Source: Vanrija pseudolonga (Eukaryota; Basidiomycota; Tremellomycetes; Trichosporonales; Trichosporonaceae). Taken from it: a stretch of DNA of 64,000 nucleotides. The notes under the pieces are model-generated. The model was not told where the DNA came from and made no database searches. It saw only the letters and a program-made list of their open reading frames with translations. Each line of letters starts with the position of its first letter. Position 1 is the stretch's first letter. The stretch is taken from the NCBI RefSeq assembly GCF_020906515.1, contig NC_085854.1:1240001-1304000 (forward strand). The letters run 5' to 3'. A program made the translations under genes and the position numbers. Positions 46,540-57,866 of this stretch are shown here, in pieces.

Positions 46540-47461
46540 CTAAGCGTTGACAAAGTCCTTGAGGTCGGCAAGCCAAGTAACGTAGTCCTGGTTGTCAGCT
46601 TCCGTAAACCGTGTCAAGCTCACCTTCTGCTCCTTGTACTCCGAGTACGAGACGACAAAGTTGGCGAGCGCCTCGTCGACGCCACGCTCGTGGAGGAAGT
46701 TCTGGAACGCGTCCTGGACAGCGACGTCAAGGGTGTCGAACTCTGGGGAGTCGTCAGCTGGCTCACGACCGGCATACTCACGAGGACCCATGTACTTGGA
46801 CCTGCGCTGCCAGTCGGCGTCGGCGCCGTCCTGCTCGGCAAGGCCCTTCTCGTACACGGCGACGTTGGTGACCTCGAAGCCGTCGGGCTGGGCGGCGAGG
46901 TCAACAAGGAGGGCCTTCTTCGAGCCGCCCTTGGTGACGAGGAGCGACGAGGTGATGTAGGCGGGCTCGACGGCGTCCTCGATCACCGAGCCGTCGGCGT
47001 CGACCGACTCGACGGGCTCGGCGTTGTCCAGGTCCGAGACCTGGAACGTGAGCTTGAGGCTGGGGAGTGAGTTGGTGTTCATCATGTTCAAGCACCAGTC
47101 CACTCACTGCTCGTCACCGAACTTGCGGCTGAGGATAACGTCGTCGGAGCCGGAAACGTCCTTGACGGCCCAGACGCCGTCCTGCTCGAGGTTCTTGAAG
47201 AATTCGGGCTTCTCGTCGGTCGCCGACTCGGTCTCGTACGCGTGCTCGGCGGCAAGGGCGGCAGCGAGCTCGCCGTCAGCTGCAGGCGTCAGTGGGCTCT
47301 GTGGCAAGCGACGGCAAGAACTCACTCTCGCCGCTTCCGCGAGCGCGGAGAGTGGCGTGGAACGAGCGCGAGGCGAACGCGGGAACGACGACGCGCGGGA
47401 CGACGCGGGGCGCGCGGAGGGCAGCACGGAGCGCGGGGCGGAGAGCACGGATAGCGGACAT
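46540..47461 (-). CDS. MAM33: Mitochondrial matrix acidic protein Mam33 (p32/C1QBP)
   Basis: Five exons, about 280 residues, starting MSAIRALRPALRAALRAP, an Arg/Ala-rich mitochondrial presequence that ends near SRSFHATLRA. The mature part is acidic and has the p32 features FFKNLEQDGVWAVKDVSGSDDVILSRKF, LKLTFQVSDLDN, FEVTNVAVY, YMGPEFDTLDVAVQDAFQNFLHERGVDEALANFV and YVTWLADLKDFVNA at the end. By family it is a doughnut-shaped homotrimer in the matrix linked to mitochondrial translation and OXPHOS assembly. It is convergent with the IRC22-like gene, with 169 bp between the stops. Confidence 0.93.
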
Positions 47462-47845
47462 TGCTGTTGTTGTTCTGCTGGTTGTTTAGAACGTTGTTGA
47501 GAAAAGTCGTTGAGAATGACGAGTACGGCATGGACCGGCATCAAGATCTTGAAGTTCTCGCACCCACCACGTGTGAGAGAGGCAACGGAGCGGATTAGCT
47601 CGGCCCGACGACAGCAACACGACGTCATCGTAATGGTGGATGACTTGGCATTAGACAGATTTGGTCCCGCTAATTATAGTGCATTTGACACAACTAGCTG
47701 CCCTGAATAATTGAGTTATCTGCCGCAACCCTTCCGACGTGTTGCGCAGCGAGCAGCGTGTATCGTTGTGCATTCCAAGCCGACGGGGAACGCACAAACA
47801 GCAACTCGACAACTCGCCTTTGACCTCACCACCGTGCCGCAACAA

Positions 47846-48911
47846 ATGCTCGCACTAGCCCTCCTCCCGCTGGTATCAGGCCTCGCCGCCGCGGCCACCT
47901 GCTCGCCAGACACGGTGTCGTGCTCGCCCGAGTCGAAGGGCGCCGATCCGTGCTGCGTCGCGTCGGCCGGGCTGTTCGTGTTCACACAGCGCTTCGAGCC
48001 GGACGAGGGCGACGGCGGCGCGTGGAGCATCGACGGACTCGAGGTGTTGGAGTAAGTTGTTGTTGTGGCTGCTGCGCACGGACACTTGCTGACGCGTACT
48101 GTACAGGTGTGACGGTTCGCCAGCGAAGCGCGCCGTCTCCCCCCGCAAGACACATGAGCAGATCGGCTCCGCGACCACCGTTAGCAAGATTCTCGATACG
48201 GATGCTGCCGAGCGCGCGTGGGCGCAGAGCGAGGTCGGCGAGGGCGTCGAGGAGCTCTGGGAGCGGAGTGTATGTGGCTGATGAAATAGGACGCTGATAG
48301 CCACACAGTGGAACACCGCCGGCCGCTACGTCTCGACCATCTGCGACGGCGACGTGTCACCCTTCTTCGCGGCCGTGTTCGACCTGCACAAGAGCATTCC
48401 TACGGCGGAGCTGCTGAACAACGCTGATGTGAGCTAAATGATTGTGCTCCTTCAGCTGACGCCAGATCTCGCCGTCCGACGACACGACGTACGCGCTGGC
48501 CGACATTATTGGCGCGCTCTCGCACCACAACCACCAGCCGATCTTGACATGTGACGAGTCGACGCTGGTGTCTGTCTCGTGGCCGCTGCACGCCAAGGGC
48601 AAGCTGGCAAGCTTTGTTCCTGCGTCGATTGGCCGCGAGTCGAGCTGCCCCGCCGAGGGGATCATGTAAGTTGGGTACGTATGGCCTCGCTGACCAACCC
48701 CAGCTACCCCCCATCACTGGCCGTTCACGCGACCACGACAAAGTACACATTTGACCCGATCCACCGCCCCACTATGAGGCCGATCACTCTCAGCCACGAC
48801 GAGAGCAGGCAGGTCAAGTACGACGAGGCGGAGGAGGCCAAGAAGGCCAAGAAGCTGGGCTTCTTCAAGGGCAAGCAGAAGGGCTCGTTGGGACGCAAGG
48901 ACGAGCTCTAG
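47846..48911 (+). CDS. RNase T2-fold pseudoenzyme with KDEL tail
   Basis: Five exons, 298 residues. A signal peptide (MLALALLPLVSGLAAAA) precedes a domain aligning with RNase T2: the cysteines of CSPDTVSC and DPCC, GLFVFTQRF, AWSIDGLEVLECDG (family: W[TS]IHGLWPDNCDG), LWERSWNTAGRY (family: xWxHEWxKHGTC), and PFFAAVFDLHKS...ISPSDDTTYALADIIGALS. The catalytic His of the first motif is Asp63; the second motif's H, E, K, H and C are R122, S123, T126, A127 and Y130. Nuclease activity is therefore not expected. A C-terminal extension of about 115 residues has an E/K-rich helix and ends GRKDEL, a classical ER-retrieval signal. Introns with GTAAGT, GTATGT, GTGAGC and GTAAGT donors join in phase. Function unknown; perhaps an RNA- or protein-binding ER lumen factor. 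Confidence 0.85.
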
Positions 48912-49477
48912 GTGTATAGATTTGGACAGATTTGGCATGTAGATGGGTGTTGAGCGCTTTGTGGCGGGGTGGATCTGTGCCGAGGCCGTTGTTCAGCGCC
49001 AAGGACGTATTGCATCATGACCAGACGCGAGATGCTGTAAGCTCGGCCCACGCCGCCATCTTACTCATGCTTCTCTTTGACGCGCCGCGCTCTGCACGGC
49101 TCTGTGCGTCATGCGACGCGCCTCAACTCGCGCTCCCTTAACCAGGTCCATGCCACTCGCACCAAAAGATCACTCACGTCAAGTCCAGCATATTCCGCGC
49201 GTTACGTAACGCCGCCAGGCCTTACTTTTGCGTCACCTTAAATTTCCAGCCTGTACGACCTCTCCTCATCCTCTCTCTCCCCTTCCTCCCCCTACCCCCC
49301 TCCCTCTACACTGTTCAGAAAAGTGAGTACTGCGTCCTGCCCCAGCCTCGTCCCCCAGCCCACAATGATGGTCATGTAATTTGCGTTTGACGGTCCGAAA
49401 CCCGGGCCATGAAACCAAAACCTGCCTAATGTCTGAGAATCTACACTTCTTGCTCCAACCTGTTCTCGACTCTTGAG
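48912..49477. promoter_or_regulatory. Promoter and leader of ZPR1
   Basis: No gene is seen. A GTGAGT at 49323 with an acceptor-like sequence just before the ZPR1 ATG suggests an intron in the 5' leader, which is an inference only. The stretch 49260-49315 is a strong pyrimidine tract (CCTCTCC-rich). Confidence 0.45.
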
Positions 49478-51102
49478 ATGGCAGCAGCGGCTAACGTCGC
49501 AGTGTCAACAGCAGACAAGCAAAACCTCTTCCCCTCCCTTGGTGAGGTGGCCGAGCGCACCGACGCGCTCCCCGACTCGGTCCAGGAGGAGGTCGACGAC
49601 GGCCGCGAGATGAAGGAGGTCGAGTCGCTCTGCATGCGCTGCCACGAGCAGGGCGTCACCCGTCTCCTCCTCACCACGATCCCCTACTTTAAGGAAATTA
49701 TCGTCTCCTCGTTCCACTGCGACCACTGTGGCTTCCGGGACACTGAGATCCAGTCGGCTGGCGAGATCCAGCGTGAGTGCTTTGTTGGAGTGTGGCTCGA
49801 GCCCCGCTAACCCTCCCTACAGCCAAGGGATGCGTCTACACGGTCCACCTCCTGAACCGCGACGACCTCCAGCGCCAGCTCGTCAAGAGCAGCTGGGCGA
49901 CCGTTGCCGTCCCTGAGCTCCAGCTCACCATCCCCCCTGGCCGTGGCCAGCTCACCACCATTGAGGGCATCCTCCGCGACACTGTGCGCGACCTGGCCAT
50001 TGAGCAGCCCGTCCGCAGGCACTTGGACCCCCCGACCGCTGCCAAGATTGACGGCATCCTCAGCAAGATCCGCGACGTCCTCGGCATTGAGGAGGGCGAC
50101 GAGGACGGAGCCGTCGGCCGTGACGGCGACGAGGCTGTCGCCCACGAGGGCGACGGTACCGACAAGCCCTTCGTTCCCTTCACCCTTACCCTCGACGACC
50201 CGTCGGGCACCTCGTTCCTTGCCTTCAAGGACTCGGTCAACGACCCCCAGTGGAACCTCCGCGCCTACAACCGTACCCTCCAGCAGAACGTCTTCCTTGG
50301 TCTTGTCGCTGCCCCCGAGGACGGTGCCAAGCCCGAGGACGCGGTCCCCGAGGACCACCGCTTCAAGTCGGCTGCCGAGGCCAAGGAGCGCGCCAAGGTT
50401 GTCGAGCACGATGCTGGTGTCGAGGTCCCCGAGGAGGTCTACTCGTTCCCTTCGACATGTCGCTCTTGTGGACACGAGCTCGAGACGCTCATGAAGCAGA
50501 TCAACATCCCCTACTTCTCCGACGTCATCCTCATGTCGGCCAACTGCTACAACTGTGGCTACCGTGACAACGAGGTCAAGTCTTCTGGCCAGATTTCCCC
50601 CATGGGCAAGCGCATCACCCTCAAGGTCGAGGCTGGTGACGAGGACGCCCTCTCGCGCGACCTGCTCAAGTCGGACACTTGCGGTCTCGAGATCCCCGAG
50701 ATCGACCTCGAGCTCCAGCCGGGTACCCTCGGTGGCCGTTTCACCACCCTCGAGGGCCTGCTGAACGAGATCTACGACGAGCTCTCGACCAAGGTCTTCA
50801 AGACTGGTGACTCGACCCACGCTGGTATTGGCCAGAGCGGCCAGGACCACACCAAGGAGGAGCGCAACTTTGAGCACTTCCTCCAGGGCCTCAAGGACGT
50901 CATGGCTGTCAAGATTCCCTTCACGCTCATCCTCGACGACCCCGTGTCCAACTCGTACCTCCAGAACCTCAACGCACCCGAGCCTGACCCGGACATGGAG
51001 ATTGTCGAGTACGAGCGTACCCAGGAGCAGAACGACGACCTTGGTCTTTCCGACATGGTTGTCGAGGGCTACAACCCCGAGGCCGAGGGCACTGCCAAGT
51101 AA
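49478..51102 (+). CDS. ZPR1: Zinc-finger protein Zpr1
   Basis: Two exons (49478 to about 49772 and about 49823-51102; intron GTGAGT...CTACAG), about 525 residues. There are two copies of the ZPR1 module. The first is [39 protein letters not shown]; the second is [39 protein letters not shown]. Each is a C4 zinc finger followed by a beta-rich domain with [15 protein letters not shown] or [17 protein letters not shown]. Role by family: binds eEF1A, now understood as a folding chaperone for it, and shuttles between cytoplasm and nucleolus in growing cells. Length and domain order are standard. Codon choice is extremely biased to C-ending codons, in line with high expression. Confidence 0.97.
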
Positions 51103-52115
51103 GCAGACATAGCATGAGCGACGCAGCGCAGCCGCGATTGTAAGTCGGCGTGCGAGGCATGTCGCCAGTGGCGCCGCGTTGCGCAGTACGCAGTCACAGT
51201 GAGTGTCTCTTCCTCCTCTTCCCCTGCCCTCCCCCTACGTCTCATCCGGATGATCCACAAAATCAAGCATAGTTCAATCAGACCTATCATGATCGACACT
51301 AGCATCTAATAGTCTTTCGCTCCTATCTGAACCCCCTCTTCCGCCACCGCAGTCTTTCCACAAGCGAGGCGCAGCGCTGACCACGCAACAGGAACGGAAC
51401 AGATCTAAGCGGGTCGTCGGCCTCGAGCCACACCTAAATGATACACATAGCAGGCACGGCACAAGCATAATTTTGTAGAAGAGCACTAGAGGCTGTGTAA
51501 TGTTGTATGATATGGAGTGAAGCAAGCGGGCGTAGGTGTTGCACGGGGCGTGGGGATTGGAGTAGTTCGAGCGAACGGCCGACGAGGCGATGGCGCGAGA
51601 CCCGGGTCAGTCACGAGCGGCGAGAAGGTGCAGCCTTGTCAGCAGATGGCGACGTGGGCGGCGTCCGGCCGGGACGACGTCCAACAGCAGTGCTGAACGT
51701 AGCGAGGAGAGCGAGGCGAAGGCGAGGACGAGGGCTTGCCAGGCCGTGCCGAGGCGGTGAAGGGCGCCATGCCGTTGGAAGGTGTTTCCGGCCGCGGGAG
51801 CACCTCTTGGCTGCCAAGCAGCGGCGGTGTGCGAGAGCCGCCTTGCAGCTGGGCGTCGCGGAATGTACTGCTTCATGTGGCCCACCGACGTCTCTCCCCT
51901 CTCGCTCGGTATATCGGGCCACGAGTTATCAGATAGCGTCGGGCCCGATTATCTGCCAAGCGTGGCGGGGTTGCTGCGCGGGTAAAGGGGGGAGTCACGG
52001 CCGAAGGGGTGTGGGTGCGGCTTGGCATGTGGCACTTGGGGGTGGTATAAAGCGGTCGTTTTGGCCAGCTGGATTGCAGTAACCCAACCAACGCACCCAC
52101 CCACCCCCGCCCACT
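51103..52115. other. Intergenic region before the GPI protein gene
   Basis: About 1 kb with no convincing gene. Arg/Gly-rich open frames at 51500-52080 lack family features. A TATA-like TATAAA lies at 52047-52052, about 65 bp before the next start codon, and is a fair promoter candidate. Confidence 0.5.
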
Positions 52116-52790
52116 ATGCTCCTCTCAGCCCTCGCGACCACGCTCCTGGCCCTCGCCTCGCCCGCCTCGGCGGCAATCTTCACCGCGCGCCCGGCGAACA
52201 GCACGATCGGGCGCGGCGGCGAGGAGTTCACCCTCAAGTGGATGGACGACGGCAAGGCGCCGTCCCTGGCCGACATTGGGGTCGCGCGCATCGACCTGTG
52301 CGTCGGCGGGCGCACGAACAACGCCGTCGTGCAGCAGATCACGCCCGGCGTCGACCTCGGCAAGCAGCCCAACATCACGTTTGTCGTCAACCCGTCTATC
52401 GGCGAGAACGGCCAGTACTACCTCTTCAAGTACACCTCCGCGTCGAACAACGTCGTCGAGGGCAAGGCGTACGAGCAGTTCTCGGCCCGCTTCTTCATGC
52501 AGAACATGACGGGCTCGTTCTCGGGCGAGCAGAGCGCGCTGATTGCTGCGGCTACCAGCGGCAGCGTGCAGCAGCAGCCCACGCAGGCGGTTGCGGTGAG
52601 TGGCGGGAACGAGGGGGGGGAAGGCCCGAGCTGACGCAACGCGCAGAACACTGTCGCCGTCTCCAAGTCGGCCGTCGCTGCCTCTGCCTCGGCGTCCGCC
52701 TCGGCGTCGAGCAAGCCCTCCGGCGCTGAGCAGCTCGCCGCGCCCGCCGTCCTCGCCGTCGCCGCCGGCGCGATCGCCTACCTTGCGTAA
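52116..52790 (+). CDS. Kre9/Knh1-like GPI-anchored wall protein
   Basis: Two exons, about 206 residues. Signal peptide MLLSALATTLLALASPASAA, then the Kre9/Knh1 N-terminal domain (IFTARPANSTIGRGGEEFTLKWMDDGKAPSL, GRTNNAVVQQITPGVDLGKQPNITFVVNPSIGENGQYYLFKY, YEQFSARFFMQNMTGSF). An Ala/Ser-rich stalk follows after a GTGAGT...GCGCAG intron at about 52595-52646. A hydrophobic C-terminus (PAVLAVAAGAIAYLA) follows Ser/Gly residues, a typical GPI-attachment signal. Members of this family are abundant small secreted wall proteins of basidiomycetes; the yeast namesakes act in beta-1,6-glucan formation. A TATA-like box lies about 65 bp upstream. Confidence 0.82.
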
Positions 52791-52972
52791 TTGGGAGAGT
52801 AAAAGTAGCAAAAGTGCCGCGTAGTAGCTAGAACATGGTCGTAATGCATTCGTTCTGCAGGGCTGGCTAGGTTACCGTGTAGGTGCAGGAGAAGCCGCAG
52901 GCGTCGAAGCCAGAGGCAGAGCGGAGCTAGGCGCATCGAGCTCGAGCTGCGCTCTCGCTCTCAGCTAGCACG

Positions 52973-54349
52973 CTACCGCACCCTTCCCTGCCCGTTCGCC
53001 GGCCTTCCCCCCCATCCCCACCCATAAGCCTCCTGCGGCCACCTGATGCGCTTATCCCCGTCCCCAGCAGCACCAGCGCGGAGGTTACGTGGCGCTGGCC
53101 GCGCTCCGCGCCACGGCACGCCGCATGCTCCGTGGGACGAGTAACACGCCCCGTGGGCCCAGGTGTCGCCGCCGCCGTTGATGATGAGCTCGGACGCCGC
53201 TGCGGCCTGCTGCATCGCGAGGTCGTCGAGCGCGACGGCGCTGGCGCCGTTCGCGCCGTTGGCACCGTCAGCATCCCGTTCGAGGGCGGCGAGGCCGATG
53301 ATCGCGTCGGAGGACACTGGCGTCAGTGGAGACACGCGACACTACGCACAGAGATACGCCGTCGATAGCAGCTGCGCGGACGTGAACATCGCCTGGATGA
53401 CCGCGGTGGCGCAGTCGCGCGCCACGCCGTACCACCGCGCCGAGCGCGTGACCTTGCCGAGCTGGAGCGCCGTCTGCGCCATGTTGGTCCAGAGCTCGCC
53501 TTCGCTGCGGCGTGAGTGAGTGGGCGACACTTGCTACGGGACGTACAGCTGCGCCACGCCGAGCTCGAACGCCTCGGCCGCGCGGAAGATCAGCGGCGTA
53601 GACGTCCACGGGTACAGGTCGTACAGCGTTCTGCAGTAGGCGAGGAGTGCGCGCGCCCAGTTACCGACGGCGTAGTGTCTGCGGGCGTCAGCCGTGTTGC
53701 GCGTTGGTGGCCGTAGACAGACGCCGCACGCAGCGTGCCGCGTCGCCCCGCACGCACTTATTCGTCGCCTCGTCCATCTCGGTATTAAGCCGCTCGACGA
53801 GCTCCCCGACCGCCTCGGCCGCGCCGCGCGCCTTGCGCTCAGCCAGCAGCCCCATGCCCGCCGTCTTGAGGTCGTGCAGCGTCTCGGGGACGTAGTGCCC
53901 CCCGGCAATGAGGCTGCCGTACGCGTGTCGCAGCGTGCCGAGGTTGGCGGCGATGCGGCCCCGCTCGTGGTGCGGCGCCGCGAGGATGAGCGACGTGCGG
54001 TCGTATTTGCCGTCTGGGCGCCGTGTCCAGCGTCTGCGAGATAGCCATGGTCAATAGTGCTCTTGACGCCAGACAGGCAGCCGCCTTCGGCGCCTGCCTT
54101 CCGTACCCACCTCGCGCACTCCGCCTCTGCCTGATCCCTCAACTCGCCCAGCTCGTCCACCCCCGCGTCGACAGGAAACAGGCTCCACACAGCCGCGTTG
54201 AGGCTCTCGTCCCGCTGCTCGTAGTGCGCGAGGGCGAGCGGCGCAACGCGCGCAATGGGCACTGCCTCGCCGCCGGCCGTGAAGGCGCAGTGAAGTGTCG
54301 GCGGCGCGACCTCGGCCGCGTCGTACAGCGAGAGCAGGAACGTGGCCAT
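52973..54349 (-). CDS. Helical protein of unknown function
   Basis: Five exons by my model, about 380 residues, starting MATFLLSLYDAAEV. Joins that close the frame: ECAR|RWTRRPDGKYDRTSLILAAPHHERGR, DEATN|KHYAVGNWARALLAYCRTLYDLYPW, GVAQL|EGELWTNMAQTALQLGKV and STAYL|LSSDAIIGLAALERD. The middle resembles repeated helix pairs (TPR- or PCI-like spacing in HYAVGNWARALLAYCRTLY and ELWTNMAQTALQLGKVTRSARWYGVA). No motif lets me name a family; a PCI-type scaffold is a guess. The C-terminal part after ASELI is low-complexity and may be wrongly extended. The start was chosen because upstream frames are Arg-rich and patternless. Confidence 0.5.
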
Positions 54350-54719
54350 GTTGTTGTCGTGGCCGTGGCGAGTCGTCGTCGTCGGGTTCCAGCTCGCTCC
54401 ACCTCCCCTTCTTATGCCTGAACCGCTGACGAGCCGTGCTCCTGCTTTCGCCGCATGTCGCCAGGGGCCCCCACCTGGTAGTGCAGGTGCCAGGTGCCAA
54501 GAAGCACGGACCGAAGAGGAAGAGGGGCTGTCAGTCCACGGGTGGGTCAGATGGCTGGAGTACAGCTGTACGATACCTCGTCGCCTATCTCCCCGATCAA
54601 TCTCGCGAGCAACGCCGAATGCACACTTCACCCATGCCATGCTACAACGTCGTCTCGTCTATGTCGCCCTCTTGCCGCGAACGCACGCGCGCGTTCACGC
54701 CCCACCCGCCCCCAGCCCC

Positions 54720-56026
54720 CTACGCGACCTGTGCGCCCAGGGCCTCTGCGAGCTTGCGCGCGCGCCGCGCCACCTCGCCACGCTCGCCCATGACCGTCAG
54801 CCGGAAGCCCACGCCCGCGAGGTCGGGCGACGAGTCGAGGCTCGGGGCGGGCGTGAGCTCGTGCCGCCCAAACGCCCAGTTGAGGATGTGCGTGGCGTAC
54901 GGCGTGTCTGCGTCTGAAGCCGGGAGGCGGACAATGCCCTTGACTGTGGGAGTGGGTCAGGAATTTGCGGGGTTGGCATCAAGACGACTGCTGTACTTAC
55001 CCCGGTAGATCTCGAACGGAAGCTTGGCAAGCTGTTCCTCGAGCTGTGCGCGCTCAACGGGGACCACGGGGGTGGCGGCGGCATCGGCGACAGCCTCCTC
55101 CTGCTCGCCCGCAGCGCAATCCTTGCACGCCTCTCCGTCGTGCGCGTGTGCGTGCTTCTTGCCGGGGCGCCGTCCGCCACGCCACACGCTCTTCGTCTCC
55201 ACCTCGTCAATGTGCTGTCCCTGGCCGCCAAGCGCAGCCCACGAGTCCTGCTCCTTGTCGCCTTGCAAGAAGAGCTGCGAGTCGAGTCCGAACACCAGCT
55301 CTGGCCGTAACGGCTTGTCCCGGCTGACCTTGATGTGCGGCGTCGTGTCATTCAGCTCGCCGAGGTGGTCGAGCAGAATGTCGAAGTCACGCTCGGTCAC
55401 CAGCTCGTGCTTGGACAGCAACATCAGGTCGGTGTACTGCGCCTGCAGCTTGGCCGTCGGCGAGTTGTCCTCGTACCCGCGGAAGTTGACGCAGTCGATG
55501 ACCGTCACCACGCCGTCGAGCTTGAAGCCCTCGGGCTCGAGCTCGCGGATCTGCAGTGCGAGCGTGGCAGGGAAGGCTGTTCCGCTGAGCGGGTAAGCCA
55601 CGAAGTGCTGTTCTCACCCACCTGGACTCGATGATGATCCTGTCCGGGTGGTACTTGTCGCGGATCTCAATCATGGCGTTCTCCACCAGCCCGACCATGG
55701 TGCAGCAGAGGCAGCCGTTGAGGATCTCGGAGACGCCGGTGATGTTGCTCTGCTTGGCGAGGAGCGAGTCGACTGGGGGTTAGTGCGAGGCGAGCTGAAC
55801 AACCCACCCTCGACATCGCCGTACTCGTTCTTGACGAGGACAACCTGGTGTGAGCGGCGTCGGGGCTGGAGCTCACCTTGTAGTCCTTGGGCAGCTGGCC
55901 GAGCAGGCCGAGAATCGTTGTTGTCTTCCCCTGGGATGTCAGCTTCACCAGCAGGCAGGCCTCGCAGCTCACCGCTCCGAGGAAGCCGTTGATCGTCGTC
56001 ACGGGGATCGGAGTGGTGATGGTCAT
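54720..56026 (-). CDS. ZNG1: Zinc chaperone GTPase Zng1 (COG0523/CobW)
   Basis: Seven or so exons, starting MTITTPIPVTTINGFLGA. The Walker A motif GFLGAGKTT is split by a 45-nt intron after GFLGA. Further motifs are VVLVKNEYGDVE, the metal-binding CxCC in ILNGCLCCTM, VTVIDCVNF (G3-like), LLSKHELV (base specificity) and a His-rich loop (KKHAHAHDGE). The C-terminal CobW domain covers GIVRLPASDADTPYATHILNWAFGRHEL to GAQVA-stop. Role by family: GTP-driven transfer of zinc to methionine aminopeptidase 1. It is divergent from CIA1, whose start lies only 266 bp away, so the two metal-handling genes may share a promoter. Confidence 0.9.
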
Positions 56027-56292
56027 GGTGCAGGCGTATGTACAGTCTAAGGTCTATGTCTATGCAGTCGTCGTCTTTGTCGTCGTCGTTGTCCAGCAAC
56101 AGTGCAATGTCAACAATTCCCTCCCCAAGCCCCACATTATCGCAAGAGTCCCAAGTCACTGGAAAATCAGGCCCCGCGAATGCCGCGCCAGCCGGCGGAC
56201 GGCCGAGTCCGATCTCCATCGCTCGAAAGTCGAGCCGAACTCGTGCTGACTGACAGACTGTAGCTTATCGCACTCAACTCACTCCAACCACC

Positions 56293-57660
56293 ATGCCGCA
56301 GCTCCAGCTCGTGGCCGACCTGCCAGGACACGCCGAGGCGGCGTGGAGCGTGGCGTTCAACCCCGCGCGTCCGCTGCTCGCCAGCTGCAGCACGGACAAG
56401 ACGGTGCGGCTGTACAGCTACACGCTCCCCGACTCGTCGTCCTCGTCCTCCTCGACCTTCCCGTCCCCTTCCGCCCCGAAGCCGACCTTCGCGCTCAGCA
56501 CGACCATCGAGACGGGCCACAAGCGCACCGTGCGCGGCGTGGCGTGGGCGCCTGGCGGGCGCACGCTCGCGACGGCGAGCTTCGACTCGAGCGTCGCGAT
56601 CTGGGAGGAGGTGGAAGAGGGCTACGCCGACGACGCCGCCGAGGGCATCGACGCGCCGCGCCCCGCTGCTGGCGCTGCTGGCGCCGAGGACGGCGAGGGC
56701 GAGTGGGAGTGCGTCACCACGCTCGAGGGGCACGAGAACGAGTGCAAGAGCGTCGCGTTCTCCGCTGATGGCGGCCTGCTCGCGAGCTGTAGTCGCGACC
56801 GCAGCGTGTGGGTGTGGGAGGGTGAGTCGAGTCGAGCAAGCATGGCAGGCGTGGCAACGCCTGCCTGCCACTGAGCCCCTCGTTGTGAACGCCACTGACA
56901 CTCCCACCCAGTCCAACCCGACGCCGACTTTGAGTGTATCGCCGTCATGATGGACCACTCGGCCGACGTCAAGGCCGTGGCCTGGCATCCGCGCGAGGAG
57001 ATCCTCGCGAGCGCAAGCTACGACGCGCACGTGCATCTCATGTTCGACAACCCCGACGGGGACTGGGAGGCGTTCCAGCGGCTGGACCCGGCGCTGCCCG
57101 CGGCGGACCTGCACATCCCGCCGAGCGCGAGCGCGAGCTTGCTCGCGCAGATGGGGCCGTCTGCCGCCGAGGTGGCCGGGCGCGCGGTCGTCGTGCCCCC
57201 CCTCGTTGACGCTGAGACGGTGTGGTCGCTCGCCTGGAGCCCGTGCGGCAAGTACCTCGCGTCTGGGGGCGACAGCGGCGGCGTGCGCCTCTGGGCCAGG
57301 ATGGGCGCCGAGCCCGACGCAGAGTTCGTCGAGTGCGTGCACACTGCCGCGCACTCAGCGCCGCTGTTCTCGCTCGCCTGGGCGAGCGGCGGGGAGGAGG
57401 ACGGGCTTGGCCTGCTGGCTAGTGCTGGTGGCGACGGCCGCATCATTGTGTGGCAGGTCACGGCGCACGAGGGCAAGGACGGCGTGTATGCTCCCCCGCC
57501 ACGCCTCGAGCCTATTGCCGCTGTGCGCGAGGCGCACGGCGTCGCCGACGTCAACTCGATCGCGTGGAACGCCCGCGAGGATGGCAAGGGTGTCGGCCTG
57601 CTCTCCAGTGCTGGCGACGATGGCTCGGTCAAGGTCTGGCGCATCGCCGCCGACGAGTAA
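56293..57660 (+). CDS. CIA1: Cytosolic Fe-S assembly WD40 protein Cia1
   Basis: Two exons split by an intron at about 56821-56911 (GTGAGT...ACCCAG). About 425 residues in a seven-bladed propeller: GHAEAAWSVAFNPARPLLASCSTDKTVRLY, GHKRTVRGVAWAPGGRTLATASFDSSVAIWE, GHENECKSVAFSADGGLLASCSRDRSVWVWE, HSADVKAVAWHPREEILASASYD, then ETVWSLAWSPCGKYLASGGDSGGVRLW and two more. This blade order and wording match Cia1/CIAO1, the targeting subunit that hands Fe-S clusters to nuclear and cytosolic apoproteins. A Ser-rich loop (DSSSSSSSTFPSPSAP) and an acidic Ala-rich loop are insertions between blades. Confidence 0.93.
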
Positions 57661-57866
57661 CAAGTAGTAGATTAGGATCCTATAGACGCAATGCACAAGG
57701 GGACTCCGCCCCTTCACCACCACAAACGCGACTGCTGTAATTCATTTCATTCTACTATGATCGTGATGGCGTGTGACTGGTAGGGGCTAGAGGCTAATGA
57801 GGCGTCACAGAGGGACCAAAGAGGTTGCGAGGGGTATCGCCAGAGATACACAACTAGGTGGGGGGT

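Noticed and set aside
51507-52082. Arg/Gly-rich open frame of 191 codons before the Kre9-like gene
   Set aside because: Its composition is that of random GC-rich sequence, it overlaps equally long frames on the other strand, and it runs into the probable promoter (TATA-like box at 52047).
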